DNA of 64,000 nt. Origin: Gammaproteobacteria bacterium. Lineage in GTDB: Bacteria; Pseudomonadota; Gammaproteobacteria; Pseudomonadales; UBA5518. The notes beneath the pieces were generated by a model. It saw only the letters and a list, made by a program, of their open reading frames with translations, did no database searches and was not told the DNA's origin. The translations under genes were made by a program, and so were the position numbers. Within the stretch, counting starts at the first letter, position 1. The number at the start of each line of letters is the position of its first letter. Positions 53,918 through 62,577 of this stretch are shown here, piece after piece. Where the stretch lies: the NCBI GenBank assembly GCA_016705365.1, contig JADIYI010000008.1:1798001-1862000 (forward strand), given 5' to 3'.

Positions 53918-55153
53918 TCATTCAGCTTCAGCTTCAATAGGGTTGGAAAGTTCCCGTAGAACACGGTCGTCCCACGCCATCAGCCAGTTCGGCAGTTCCT
54001 CGGTCGGCATGGGTCTGGCTATGAAAAACCCCTGCGCGACGTGGCAGCCGGTGCGCGTCAAAAATGTCCAATCCGCGAAGGTCTCGACCCCTTCGGCGAC
54101 TATATCGAGGTTCAACTCCTTGCCCATTGCAAGACTCGAAGTATAGATTGCCCGGGTGGTGCTGTTGCCATGGGCCCCGTGCACGAAGCTGCGGTCGATC
54201 TTCATCTGGTTGAACGGCAGGTCGCGCAACTGAGCCATGGACGAATGCCCGGTGCCGAAATCGTCGATCGACAGGGAAAAGCCCTTCAGACGCAGCCGGG
54301 TGAGAACATCGAGTGCGGTACGGGCATCTCTCGCCACCCTCGACTCCGTGATCTCGAGCACCATGTCGCCGCTCGTCACGCCCGCGTCGGCAGCCAGTTG
54401 CGCCACCCGGTCCGGAAAGTCCAGATCACTCATGCTGTCCATCGAAATATTGACCGCGACCGGCAGCGCCAGCCCGGAACAGCGCCATGCAGCGGCATCG
54501 CTCAGTGCGTTTGCGAGTACCAGATTCGTCAGCACATCGATGAGGCCGTGGGATTCGGCCTCGGCAATGAACTGGTCCGGGTAAATCAGCCCGCTTATCG
54601 GGTGCTTCCATCGCACCAGCGCTTCCACTCCGAGCAATTCTCCGCCGGGGACTCCCACTTTTGGCTGATAGTAGTTGATAAACTGCTTGTCATCGATTGC
54701 GTCGCGGATTTCGGGCGCAGTAAAAACCGCGCGCGACCGGATGTGGTTGCGCGGAAGACTCGGCAACGATTGCTCGAGCAGCAGTTTCAGCGATTGCGGC
54801 GAAACCGGTTTCTGCAGCACGCCAAGCAGTGTCATGCCATGCGCTTTCACCAGCTGTTCGGCCGCTTGCAGGATGCGGATATCGACGCCGCTTGCCAGGA
54901 TCAAGGCGCCCTGGAAATCCCGCGCGACGAGGTGACGGATAAACTCCACACCGTCCATTTCCGGCATGCTCAGATCGCAAACAACGAGCCCGATTGCAGG
55001 CCCGCTGGCGTCGATGACCGCGAGCGCCGCAAAGCCGTTCTCGCAGGTGATAATCTCGCTGAAGCCAAGGATCGTCAACTGGTGAGCGAGCAACTTCAGC
55101 ATGAATGGCTCGTCATCCAGAATCAGAACGCGCAGCGACGGGGTATCGATCAT
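53918..55153 (-). CDS. Receiver-EAL cyclic-di-GMP phosphodiesterase
   Basis: A 411-residue protein. The receiver domain (1-125) has LILDDEPFMLKLLAHQL and the acceptor in LVVCDLSMPEMDGVEF. The EAL domain (about 155-405) keeps all key residues: GVEALVRWKHP (EAL), AVNIS, EITES, SIDDFGTGHSSM (DDFGTG), MKIDRSFV and AEGVE. It should therefore hydrolyse c-di-GMP under receiver control. TGGAGAACTC precedes the ATG at 55153; upstream in-frame codons run into the IS630 relic. Probable partners are the neighbouring HPt-bearing kinases. Confidence 0.9.
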   Translation of the reverse strand: MIDTPSLRVLILDDEPFMLKLLAHQLTILGFSEIITCENGFAALAVIDASGPAIGLVVCDLSMPEMDGVEFIRHLVARDFQGALILASGVDIRILQAAEQLVKAHGMTLLGVLQKPVSPQSLKLLLEQSLPSLPRNHIRSRAVFTAPEIRDAIDDKQFINYYQPKVGVPGGELLGVEALVRWKHPISGLIYPDQFIAEAESHGLIDVLTNLVLANALSDAAAWRCSGLALPVAVNISMDSMSDLDFPDRVAQLAADAGVTSGDMVLEITESRVARDARTALDVLTRLRLKGFSLSIDDFGTGHSSMAQLRDLPFNQMKIDRSFVHGAHGNSTTRAIYTSSLAMGKELNLDIVAEGVETFADWTFLTRTGCHVAQGFFIARPMPTEELPNWLMAWDDRVLRELSNPIEAEAE

Positions 55154-55173
55154 GAGTTCTCCAGTTCTCCATA

Positions 55174-55454
55174 TCAGCGTAGTGTTGTATTCCTTTTGGA
55201 ACTTAAGCGCTTGTTTGCCCTGCATACCTTCTGCAGGATGCCGCGGGCGCTTTTGGTCCAGATGAATGGCTTGGGTTTGGTGTTGTGATGCACGATGTAT
55301 TCATCGATCGCTTTGACCAGTTCCGGTACGCTGGTGAATACACTACGGCGCAGACGTAGATCCTGCCCACCAACTCTGGACACCCTGCCAAGCGAGTAAA
55401 CTCCGCTCGCTCCTCGTCGGTCAGCACGATTTCCGGAGCAATTCGCATTCGCAT
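55174..55454 (-). pseudogene. IS630-family transposase remnant
   Basis: Two short pieces in different frames. The N-terminal piece MRMRIAPEIVLTDEERAEFT starts at 55454; the C-terminal piece SVFTSVPELVKAIDEYIVHH followed by NTKPKPFIWTKSARGILQKV ends at 55174. The middle of the transposase, including the DDE residues, has been lost. The remnant separates the two halves of the signalling cluster. Confidence 0.8.
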
Positions 55455-55556
55455 TCCCGACGCCGTTCGTGTGTTATAGCATTAGAGCAGCGGAAATACA
55501 TCAGGTTCCTTCAAGAAGGCATTGCCACACTCGCCCTTGGTAGCCAAGAATGCCGC

Positions 55557-58500
55557 TCAATTGCTCGCTTTCCTGTCCCAGTTCTGGTCGATATACGCTT
55601 GTACCGCCGCCAACTCCCGATCGAAGTCGGCCAGTAGTTCTGCCACGGCCCGGTTATCGCCGGCCTTGCCCGCCTGTTCGATAAGCTCGCAGCGATCACC
55701 GAGCACCAGCGCACCCACGGCGCGGGCGGAGGATTTCAACTTGTGTGCCAGCAAACCGGCATCCTGTGCCTGCGTCTGGGCACTGGCGGTGGCGATTTCA
55801 CGCGCGATGCTTGCGGCGCCGTCACCAAAATCGAGCAGGAACTCGCGTAGGACCTCGGTATCATCGCCGACCAGGGCCTCGAGCACCCGAGTGTCCACCG
55901 CCGCCGCACCGGCGGCAGGTGTCGCCAGTGTGGCGGATGCGGCTTCCGCGGGGCTCGTTGACGCCGATTGCCCAGGCTGCGCCCACTTGTCCAGCGTGCG
56001 TTTCAGCGTATCGAGCGAGGTGGGTTTGCTCAGCACCTCGTCCATCCCCGCGGCGTGACAGCGCTCCAGCGTGCCGTCAATCACATTCGCGGTCCAGCCA
56101 ATGATCGGGGTACGGGGAAGCCCGCCCTTGGCTTCAATCTCACGGATCGCGCGCGCCAGCGCGAAGCCATCCATGCCGGGCATGTTCAGATCCGCCAGCA
56201 ATACCGAGAACCGACCTTCGCGCCACAATCCGAGGGCCTGCTCACCGTTCTCGGCCATCTCCAGTTGCACGCCGAGTTGCATCAACTGGTGCGCCAGCAA
56301 CTTGCGATTCTGGGGGTGATCGTCCACGCCGAGCACCCGCGCGGTGTCCGCGCTTGCACAGGGTGCAGACGTGGCCTGCGGTTCGCCACTGTGGGGCGGA
56401 CTCCCGGTGTCTGCGGCGTGGTTCAGGTCGAGGGTGATGCGGACCCTGGTGCCGTGTCCCGGTGAGCTGTCGGCAGTGATCGTGCCACCCATCAGGTGCA
56501 CCAGTTTGCGGGCCAGTGCCAGACCGAATCCGGCGCCACCCTCGAGCCGCGCGGCGCTCAGGTCCGACGGTTGCTCGTCAGTGAACACGCGGCGCAGGGT
56601 TTGTTCATCCATGCCGCAGCCGGTGTCCGCGACGGTAATGCTCAGGGTGTCGCAGTCGCTGCCGGTCTCGATCAACTCTGCGCGGAGGTCCACGCTGGCG
56701 CCGGGGCAGAACTTGATGGCGTTGTCGATCAGGTTGAACAGCACCTGGGAAAGGCGCGCCGGATCCGTCAGCAGGGCGGGGCTCAGGTGCGGGTCGGAGT
56801 GCTGTGTCAGGGTAATCCCGCTGGCCTTGGCCAACGGGGTGTACATGGTCTGCATATGCTGCAAAAGGGCGGCGATGGAAACCGGGCTCAGGCGGATGGC
56901 GAGAGTGCCGCGAACGATGCTTTCATGGTCGAGCATATCATCGATAATACGCAGCAGACTGTGGCTTGCTTCGGTCGCGGCGCCCACGATCTCGGTCAGC
57001 GATGCGCCAGGCGGCGTCAGGCTCAGCAGTTCCAGCATCCCCTGCACGCTGTTCATGGGCGTGCGCAGTTGGTGGCTCATGGTCGCCAGAAAGATATCCT
57101 TGGCAGCATTGGCGCGTACCGCCAGATCACGGCTATGCGTGGCCTCGAGCTGCGCATTCCTCATCTCCGTGACATCCCAGTTGACACCTATCAGGTGCGA
57201 AGGCTGGCCCGTCGCATCGCGGTGCACCCCACCGCGGGCTTTTATCCAGCGCAGCGCGCCATCGGACAGGATGATGCGGAATTCCGAGTTGTAGAAATGC
57301 TCGCCGAGCAAAGCGTCACGCACGGATTTCGCCGCCGCATCGACATCATCCGGATGAACGCGCGCGCGCCATTCCCGATGGATCTGTTGCGCTTCGCAGG
57401 GCTTCATCTCATACAGTTCGAACATCATGTCGTCCCAGAACAACTCGCCGGTCTGCACATTGCGCTCCCAGACGCCCATGTTCGCGCTCCGGGTCGCGAG
57501 CTGCAGCCGCTCCAACAGCACGCGGATACGCGTCTCGTGCCGCATTCGTTCCGTGATGTCCTGAACGGTGCCCGAGAAGCGCACGGGTTTGCCGCGCGAA
57601 TCGAGTGACATCTTGCCGCGGGTGTGGATCCAGCGCTCCTCGCCGTCGGCGCGGTGAATTCGGTACACGATGTCATATTTCGGCTTGCCTGCCAGGGCAG
57701 CCTGCCAGGCTGCATTCACTTTTACGACGTCATCTGCGTGTACCGACTGAAACAATAGCTCGTTGGTTACAGGCACCGAACCCGGTTCGAGCCCCCACAG
57801 CCGGAAGTGCTCGTCGGTCCAGTCCATCTGATCCGTTTGCGGGTCCCATTCCATGCTGCCCACCGCCGCGACTTGCTGGGCATCGTTGAGCATTGCCTCC
57901 CTGTGACGCAGTCGCTCAGCGCTCGCGGACAGTGCCGCCGTACGCTCCTCGACTTGCCTTTCCAGCTCCTCATTGGCGCGCTCCAGCGCGCGTTCGGCCC
58001 TGGTGCGCGCGTCGATCTCGCGTCGCAGCAGGTACAGATCGCGAAAGGTCATGGCGATGGCCAGCAGCGAAACCACCACCAGGCCGATCATGCCCCAGAT
58101 GGCGTTGCGACGAAATTTCAGCGTTTCGGCATCGCGTTTCTCCCGTTCCAGGCTCATCTGGCCCTTGATCACGGTCACCAGCTGTTGCGCCGCGGGTTCG
58201 GGAATCTGCATCAGTGCTTGCGTCGGCAACTCGCCGAGTTGGTAAGCGTGCGCCTGTGCTTCCAGTGCGGCGCCGAACTGCGCCACCAGCGCGGAAAGTT
58301 CCGGCGTCGCATGACCGGGCTGCTTTGCGCCGCCAGGGCGGGACAATGCGTTTGCGCGGCCACCCAGCGCATCCAGTGCCGAGATGCTCGTTGCGCGGTA
58401 TGATTCCTGTCCGGTCAGCAGATAAGCCTGCTGTGCCAGTTGTGCGGCCTCGACATGATGCAGCGCGTCATCCAGTGCACCCTGGCGTTGCAGAGTGAGT

Positions 58501-58634
58501 TGGAAATCTCCCTGTATTGCGCGCAGCGGCTGCTTCACCAACACGTAGCCCGTCACCACCAGCAGCGCGAGGAGGCTGAAAACAACACCCATATGCTGGG
58601 TGAATCTGCTGGCGTCTGTTTTGTTCTCAGTCAT
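55557..58634 (-). CDS. Hybrid sensor kinase (CHASE3-like, PAS-PAS-HisKA-HATPase-REC-HPt)
   Basis: A 1,025-residue kinase. Membrane helix 15-33, a periplasmic CHASE3-like domain (with AYLLTGQESYRATS), helix about 178-196, a coiled coil (RANEELERQVEERTAALSAS), two PAS domains (255-365 and 375-490, each with a PAC-like end such as FSGTVQDITERM), the phospho-histidine in TMSHQLRTPMNSVQGML (HQ instead of the usual HE), an ATPase domain (NLIDNAIKFCP, DTGCGM, GAGFGLALA), a receiver with LLADLNMPGMDGFAL and an HPt domain with LLAHKLKSSARAVGALVL. It is likely to feed the receiver-EAL protein downstream. Confidence 0.88.
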   Translation of the reverse strand: MTENKTDASRFTQHMGVVFSLLALLVVTGYVLVKQPLRAIQGDFQLTLQRQGALDDALHHVEAAQLAQQAYLLTGQESYRATSISALDALGGRANALSRPGGAKQPGHATPELSALVAQFGAALEAQAHAYQLGELPTQALMQIPEPAAQQLVTVIKGQMSLEREKRDAETLKFRRNAIWGMIGLVVVSLLAIAMTFRDLYLLRREIDARTRAERALERANEELERQVEERTAALSASAERLRHREAMLNDAQQVAAVGSMEWDPQTDQMDWTDEHFRLWGLEPGSVPVTNELLFQSVHADDVVKVNAAWQAALAGKPKYDIVYRIHRADGEERWIHTRGKMSLDSRGKPVRFSGTVQDITERMRHETRIRVLLERLQLATRSANMGVWERNVQTGELFWDDMMFELYEMKPCEAQQIHREWRARVHPDDVDAAAKSVRDALLGEHFYNSEFRIILSDGALRWIKARGGVHRDATGQPSHLIGVNWDVTEMRNAQLEATHSRDLAVRANAAKDIFLATMSHQLRTPMNSVQGMLELLSLTPPGASLTEIVGAATEASHSLLRIIDDMLDHESIVRGTLAIRLSPVSIAALLQHMQTMYTPLAKASGITLTQHSDPHLSPALLTDPARLSQVLFNLIDNAIKFCPGASVDLRAELIETGSDCDTLSITVADTGCGMDEQTLRRVFTDEQPSDLSAARLEGGAGFGLALARKLVHLMGGTITADSSPGHGTRVRITLDLNHAADTGSPPHSGEPQATSAPCASADTARVLGVDDHPQNRKLLAHQLMQLGVQLEMAENGEQALGLWREGRFSVLLADLNMPGMDGFALARAIREIEAKGGLPRTPIIGWTANVIDGTLERCHAAGMDEVLSKPTSLDTLKRTLDKWAQPGQSASTSPAEAASATLATPAAGAAAVDTRVLEALVGDDTEVLREFLLDFGDGAASIAREIATASAQTQAQDAGLLAHKLKSSARAVGALVLGDRCELIEQAGKAGDNRAVAELLADFDRELAAVQAYIDQNWDRKASN

Positions 58635-58736
58635 GCGCAGGTCGCCTGGCCCATGGTTTGTCCGCCATGGACTGCCAATATCGGTGGTCCATGGGGTTCG
58701 AGACCGATCCGCTGGCGAAGGGTGTCCCGTGAGCGG

Positions 58737-59330
58737 CTAGTTGGTGTACTCGGGTGCAAAGCCCATGTCCCAGAGGATCACACTGGCGCCCATGATCCCG
58801 ATCAGGATGACCAGGCACACGGCCACCACGGCGCTCGCGAACAGGAAGCCGCGGTCCTCGGGAACGTGCATGACGATCGGGATGCCGAGATACAGCAGAT
58901 AGAGGCTCCAGCTCACGGTCACGATGCCGATCAGCAGTGCCGCCCACAGCACCGGGCTGAAACCGATCAACCCGCCGAGGAGCAATGGCGTGGCGGTAAA
59001 GCCCGCGACTGAAATCCCGCGCAGCAGGCTCGATGTGGCACCATAGCTGATGGCCATCCAGTGGATCGAGTAGCCGATGAGGACGATCGATATCACCATC
59101 GCCAGGTAGAACAACACGATCAGTCGTAACGCACTGGCAGCGGTCAGCCGGGTGACTTCGCCATCGCCGACGCTCCAGCCGATCTGCGTGGTTCCGTAAT
59201 ACCAGGCGGCCGCCGGCAGCAACGCCAGCACCAGGAAGTAGAAGATGTTGCCGCCGCGGTCCCCGCGGACTTCGATTTTCTGCCATTCGCGAGTGGGACT
59301 GAACAACAGGCCTGCAGCGTGATTTATCAT
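58737..59330 (-). CDS. Yip1-family membrane protein
   Basis: A 197-residue protein with about five membrane helices (IFYFLVLALLPAAAWYYGTT, LIVLFYLAMVISIVLIG, GISVAGFTATPLLLGGLIG). The N-terminus HAAGLLFSPTREWQKIEV is the usual entry of bacterial Yip1/DUF1282-type proteins. The start is set at 59330. Function unknown. It lies 79 bases after the fnr remnant on the same strand. Confidence 0.75.
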   Translation of the reverse strand: MINHAAGLLFSPTREWQKIEVRGDRGGNIFYFLVLALLPAAAWYYGTTQIGWSVGDGEVTRLTAASALRLIVLFYLAMVISIVLIGYSIHWMAISYGATSSLLRGISVAGFTATPLLLGGLIGFSPVLWAALLIGIVTVSWSLYLLYLGIPIVMHVPEDRGFLFASAVVAVCLVILIGIMGASVILWDMGFAPEYTN

Positions 59331-59409
59331 CTTGGTGCTCGTATCGTTGCAAAAACAGAATGCCCTTCCAGCGTGCCAAGACAACTCGGCAGGCGCCTGG
59401 GCGCGGAAA

Positions 59410-59983
59410 TCAGAGAGCCTCGCTGCCGTCCGCGATGGAGCGCAGACCGTCGGCGTTGATGATGGTGATCTCCTTGTTGTCGACCCCCAGCACTTCCATC
59501 TTCTGGCAGCGGCTGAGAACCCGGCTCACGGTCTCGACCGTCAGCCCGAGGTAGTTGCCGATATCGGTACGCGACATCGGCAGGCGGAAATTCGCGGCCG
59601 AGAGCTTGCGGCGCTTGTTGCGTGCCGAACGCCGAGCTTGCATGCTTGTTCTTGGCGATGCCGTCCATGCCGAGAATTTCGCCGGGGAAGTAAAACCCGG
59701 TCACCTGCTCCTGGCCATTGTCGGTGATCGAATAGGCCTTTACGCTGCCCGAGCGTACCGCGTAGACCGAGCTGAATATTTCGTCCTGGCGGTAGAGATG
59801 CTCGCCTTTCTGAAGGGGCCGGCTGCGCTGGATGATACGGTCGAGCTGCTCGACTTCGTGGAAATCGAGCGCGAGCGGCAGGCAGATGCTGTTCAGGCGA
59901 CAATTACCGCAGTTGGTCTGGTAATCGTGGGGGCAACGCTGCCCGATGACCGGCTGTTCGGAATAGTTCGCAGGTTCGCTCAC
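59410..59983 (-). pseudogene. fnr: FNR/Anr-family regulator with an internal deletion
   Basis: The first 114 or so residues (GTG start) are a normal FNR N-terminus: cysteines C25, C28 and C34 in NCGNCRLNSIC, the cyclic-nucleotide-like fold, and FYFPGEILGMDGIAKNKHA. The frame then becomes unrelated. In another frame, from about 59640, the DNA-binding end appears: FRLPMSRTDIGNYLGLTVET (helix-turn-helix) to the stop at 59410. By comparison with E. coli FNR, roughly 65-75 residues between them are missing, including the fourth cluster cysteine and the long dimerisation helix. Neither fragment can act as FNR alone. GCAAGCTCGGC and GCAAGCTCTCGGC near the junction could have promoted the deletion. 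Confidence 0.85.
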
Positions 59984-60070
59984 ACACGGCTCCGCTGGTC
60001 ACGGGCAATAACGCCCCGATAACCAGAGTATAAATACCTTGGCCGTGCATTAACAACAGGTCCGCCCGCT

Positions 60071-61513
60071 TCAGATGGTGCGGGAGAAACGTTGCCTTGA
60101 TAGATCGAGATAGGTGTCGAATACCATGCAGATATTACGTACCAGTGGCCGTCCGGCGGGCGTGACCACGATGCGATCGCCTTCGCTGGCCAATAGCCCT
60201 TCCTGCTCCATGCCGGCGAGGATCGCGAGTTCACGGGCGAAATGGCTGTTGAAATCGATGCCGTGACGCAATCCGATCGCACCGGTATCGAGGCCCATGC
60301 GACAGATGAGCTCCATGATCACGTCACGCCGCAGCCGATCCTCGGCGCTCAGCAGCAGGCCGCGCTGCACCGGCAGCTTTCCCTCGTGCAGGCGGGCATA
60401 GTATTCGTCGATGGTCTTGACGTTCTGGCTGTACAGATCGCCGGTGCTGCTGATCGAGGACACGCCGATGCCGAGCAATTCCGGCGCGAGCTGGGTGGAA
60501 TAGCCCTGGAAATTGCGCTGCAGCGTGCCGTTGTGCAGCGCGTGCGCGAGTTCGTCCCCGGGCTTCACGAAGTGATCCATTCCCACGTAGAGATAACCGG
60601 CGTCGGTGAGCGATTCGATGATGGTGTGCAGGATCTCGAGCTTTGCGTCGGCGCCCGGCACCTGCAGCCGGTCGATGCTGCGCTGGCTCTTGAACGCTTC
60701 GGGCAGATGCGCGTAGCTGTAGCAGGAGATGCGATCCGGGGCCAGTGATATCACCTGGGCCAGGGTTTTCTCCATGCTCGCGGGACTTTGCCTGGGCAGG
60801 CCATAGATCAGGTCGAAGCTCATGGACTTGAAGCGGTGCCCGCGCACCGCATCGACCAGGGTCTCGACCATTGCATAGGGCTGCACCCGGTTCACCGCAA
60901 GCTGCACGTCAGGGTCGAAATCCTGGATTCCCATGCTCACGCGGTTGAACCCGAGGCCCTTGAGAAGGGCGATGGTTTCGGTGTTCACGCTGCGCGGGTC
61001 GATCTCGATCGAGTACTCGCGATCCGGTGAATCATTGAGATTGAAATGCACCGCGAGACTGTGCATCAGGCGGGTGAGCTCGGAGTTGGAGAGAAACGTG
61101 GGTGTGCCGCCACCCCAGTGCAACTGGGTCACGCGCCGCCGCCGATCGAAGTGGCGTCCGAGCAGTTCGAGCTCTTTCTCCAGCGCAACCAGGTAACGTT
61201 CCGCGACCTCGGCGTCGCGGGTGATGATCTTGTTGCAGGCACAGTAGTAACAGATGTTGCGGCAGAACGGGATGTGCACGTACAGCGACAGCGGGCCGAT
61301 CGTGGGCGGGCGCTCGAGCAGGTAGCGTTCGTACTGGCGTGATCCGAATGCGTCGTGGAACTGGAGCGCGGTTGGGTACGAGGTATAGCGCGGTCCGGCG
61401 ATATCGTACTTGCGGATCAGCGCGGGGTCCCAGCTTACACGGTCATCACGTCCGCGATAGGTGACGGGCATTTCCATTTCGTGCGGCCATATTATGGGGT
61501 CAACGGGTTGCAT
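60071..61513 (-). CDS. hemN: Oxygen-independent coproporphyrinogen III oxidase HemN
   Basis: A radical SAM enzyme of about 480 residues for anaerobic haem synthesis. The cluster motif is CRNICYYCAC (CxxxCxxCxC), preceded by SLYVHIPF, and GPRYTSYPTALQFHDAFG is the typical N-terminus. QLHWGGGTPTFLSN and GFNRVSMGIQDFDPDVQLAV bind SAM and substrate. The C-terminal domain ends FDTYLDLSRQRFSRTI. The exact start is unsure: Met codons at 61513, 61477 and 61471 all lack a clear ribosome site. A perfect FNR box lies about 100 bases upstream. The neighbouring fnr is deleted. Confidence 0.9.
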   Translation of the reverse strand: MQPVDPIIWPHEMEMPVTYRGRDDRVSWDPALIRKYDIAGPRYTSYPTALQFHDAFGSRQYERYLLERPPTIGPLSLYVHIPFCRNICYYCACNKIITRDAEVAERYLVALEKELELLGRHFDRRRRVTQLHWGGGTPTFLSNSELTRLMHSLAVHFNLNDSPDREYSIEIDPRSVNTETIALLKGLGFNRVSMGIQDFDPDVQLAVNRVQPYAMVETLVDAVRGHRFKSMSFDLIYGLPRQSPASMEKTLAQVISLAPDRISCYSYAHLPEAFKSQRSIDRLQVPGADAKLEILHTIIESLTDAGYLYVGMDHFVKPGDELAHALHNGTLQRNFQGYSTQLAPELLGIGVSSISSTGDLYSQNVKTIDEYYARLHEGKLPVQRGLLLSAEDRLRRDVIMELICRMGLDTGAIGLRHGIDFNSHFARELAILAGMEQEGLLASEGDRIVVTPAGRPLVRNICMVFDTYLDLSRQRFSRTI

Positions 61514-61613
61514 TGAGAGGAGTTTACGCCGCCGCTCCATCTTGTCGTTGATACACGTCAACGCTTTGGGCACTGCGAATTTTCCCCGTTTCCATCGTGT
61601 GGTCAATGGAATA

Positions 61614-61627
61614 TTGATGGAGATCAA
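61614..61627 (-). promoter_or_regulatory. FNR/Anr box upstream of hemN
   Basis: TTGATGGAGATCAA matches the FNR consensus TTGAT-N4-ATCAA at every defined position. It is centred about 107 bases before the hemN start used here, a spacing that suits activation of a promoter around 61575-61585. Confidence 0.85.
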
Positions 61628-61672
61628 TCAGCTTGCGTCGTACTTGCGTGGGGGGTCGTCTGCTCAGGATTC

Positions 61673-62374
61673 TCAGTGATGGTGGTGCTCGGCATGGCCG
61701 CCGGCCAGCAGGACGACGGCCATGGTCCAGATACCGAACGCGATTACCAGCAAACCGGCCACGATGCGCAACCCGCGGCGTTGCAATAACGCCCGCAGCT
61801 GCGCTGCCAGCACCCCGCTCGCGATCACCGCGGGCATGGTACCCACGCCGAACGCCAGCATCAGCAGCGCACCACGTGGCGCGCTGGCGCTGCTCGCGGT
61901 CCAGGCCAGGGTGCTGTAGACCAGGCCGCAGGGAAGCCAACCCCAGGCAGCACCGGCCAGCAGGGCCTTTGGCGCGCTGTCGATTGGCAGCAGGCGTGCC
62001 GCACGTACCTGCACATGGCGCCACACCCCGTGGCCGGCGCGCTCGAGCAGCGCCAGTGCCTGCGACCATCCGGCCAGATACAGACCCATCAGGACCAGCA
62101 ACGCGCCGGCGGCGATGCGGATCCAGGCAAGCGCCGCGCTGTGCTCGGCGGACAACAGGCCGCTCAGCGCCCCGGTCATCGCGCCCATCGCGGCGTAGCT
62201 CGTCACGCGCCCGCAACTGTAGAGTCCCAGCAGCACATGACGCCGTAGCGCACCGCTGGCGCGCGGCAACGCAAAGGCCAGCGCGGCACTGATGCCACCG
62301 CACATGCCGACGCAATGCGTGCTGCCGAGCAGGCCGAGCAGCAGCGCGGCGGCGATATCGGGGGCGTGGTTCAC
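61673..62374 (-). CDS. Sulfite exporter TauE/SafE-family protein of the cco cluster
   Basis: A 233-residue protein with about six membrane helices. LLGSTHCVGMCGGISAALAF near the N-terminus and WGWLPCGLVYSTLAW later are the conserved cysteine-bearing motifs of the SafE-like proteins (CcoH-neighbour type) that accompany ccoI and ccoS. The C-terminal GGHAEHHHH is histidine-rich and may bind metal. It overlaps ccoS by four bases. A role in copper handling for cbb3 oxidase is likely but not proven. Confidence 0.85.
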   Translation of the reverse strand: MNHAPDIAAALLLGLLGSTHCVGMCGGISAALAFALPRASGALRRHVLLGLYSCGRVTSYAAMGAMTGALSGLLSAEHSAALAWIRIAAGALLVLMGLYLAGWSQALALLERAGHGVWRHVQVRAARLLPIDSAPKALLAGAAWGWLPCGLVYSTLAWTASSASAPRGALLMLAFGVGTMPAVIASGVLAAQLRALLQRRGLRIVAGLLVIAFGIWTMAVVLLAGGHAEHHHH

Positions 62375-62577
62375 GGTGGCTTCGGCGCGCTGTCCTGGCT
62401 GCCGGGCGCTGGCGAGGGCAGCTCCGCAGCCGGCGGGATATCGTCGTCGAAAAGTATGCTGTGCGCGGCCTTTTCGAGATCATCGAACTGCCCGCTGCTG
62501 ACCGACCACAGATAAGCGCCGAGCGCGAAGCCGAGCAGCACGAAGGTGACGGGTATCAGCACGTAGATACTATCCAT
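62371..62577 (-). CDS. ccoS: cbb3-type oxidase assembly protein CcoS
   Basis: A 68-residue single-helix membrane protein: MDSIYVLIPVTFVLLGFALG, then LWSVSSGQFDDLEKAAHSIL, the CcoS signature (GQFDDLE). The start at 62577 lies inside the end of ccoI (8-base overlap). Needed for cofactor insertion into cbb3 oxidase. The proline-rich tail is variable. Confidence 0.92.
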   Translation of the reverse strand: MDSIYVLIPVTFVLLGFALGAYLWSVSSGQFDDLEKAAHSILFDDDIPPAAELPSPAPGSQDSAPKPP

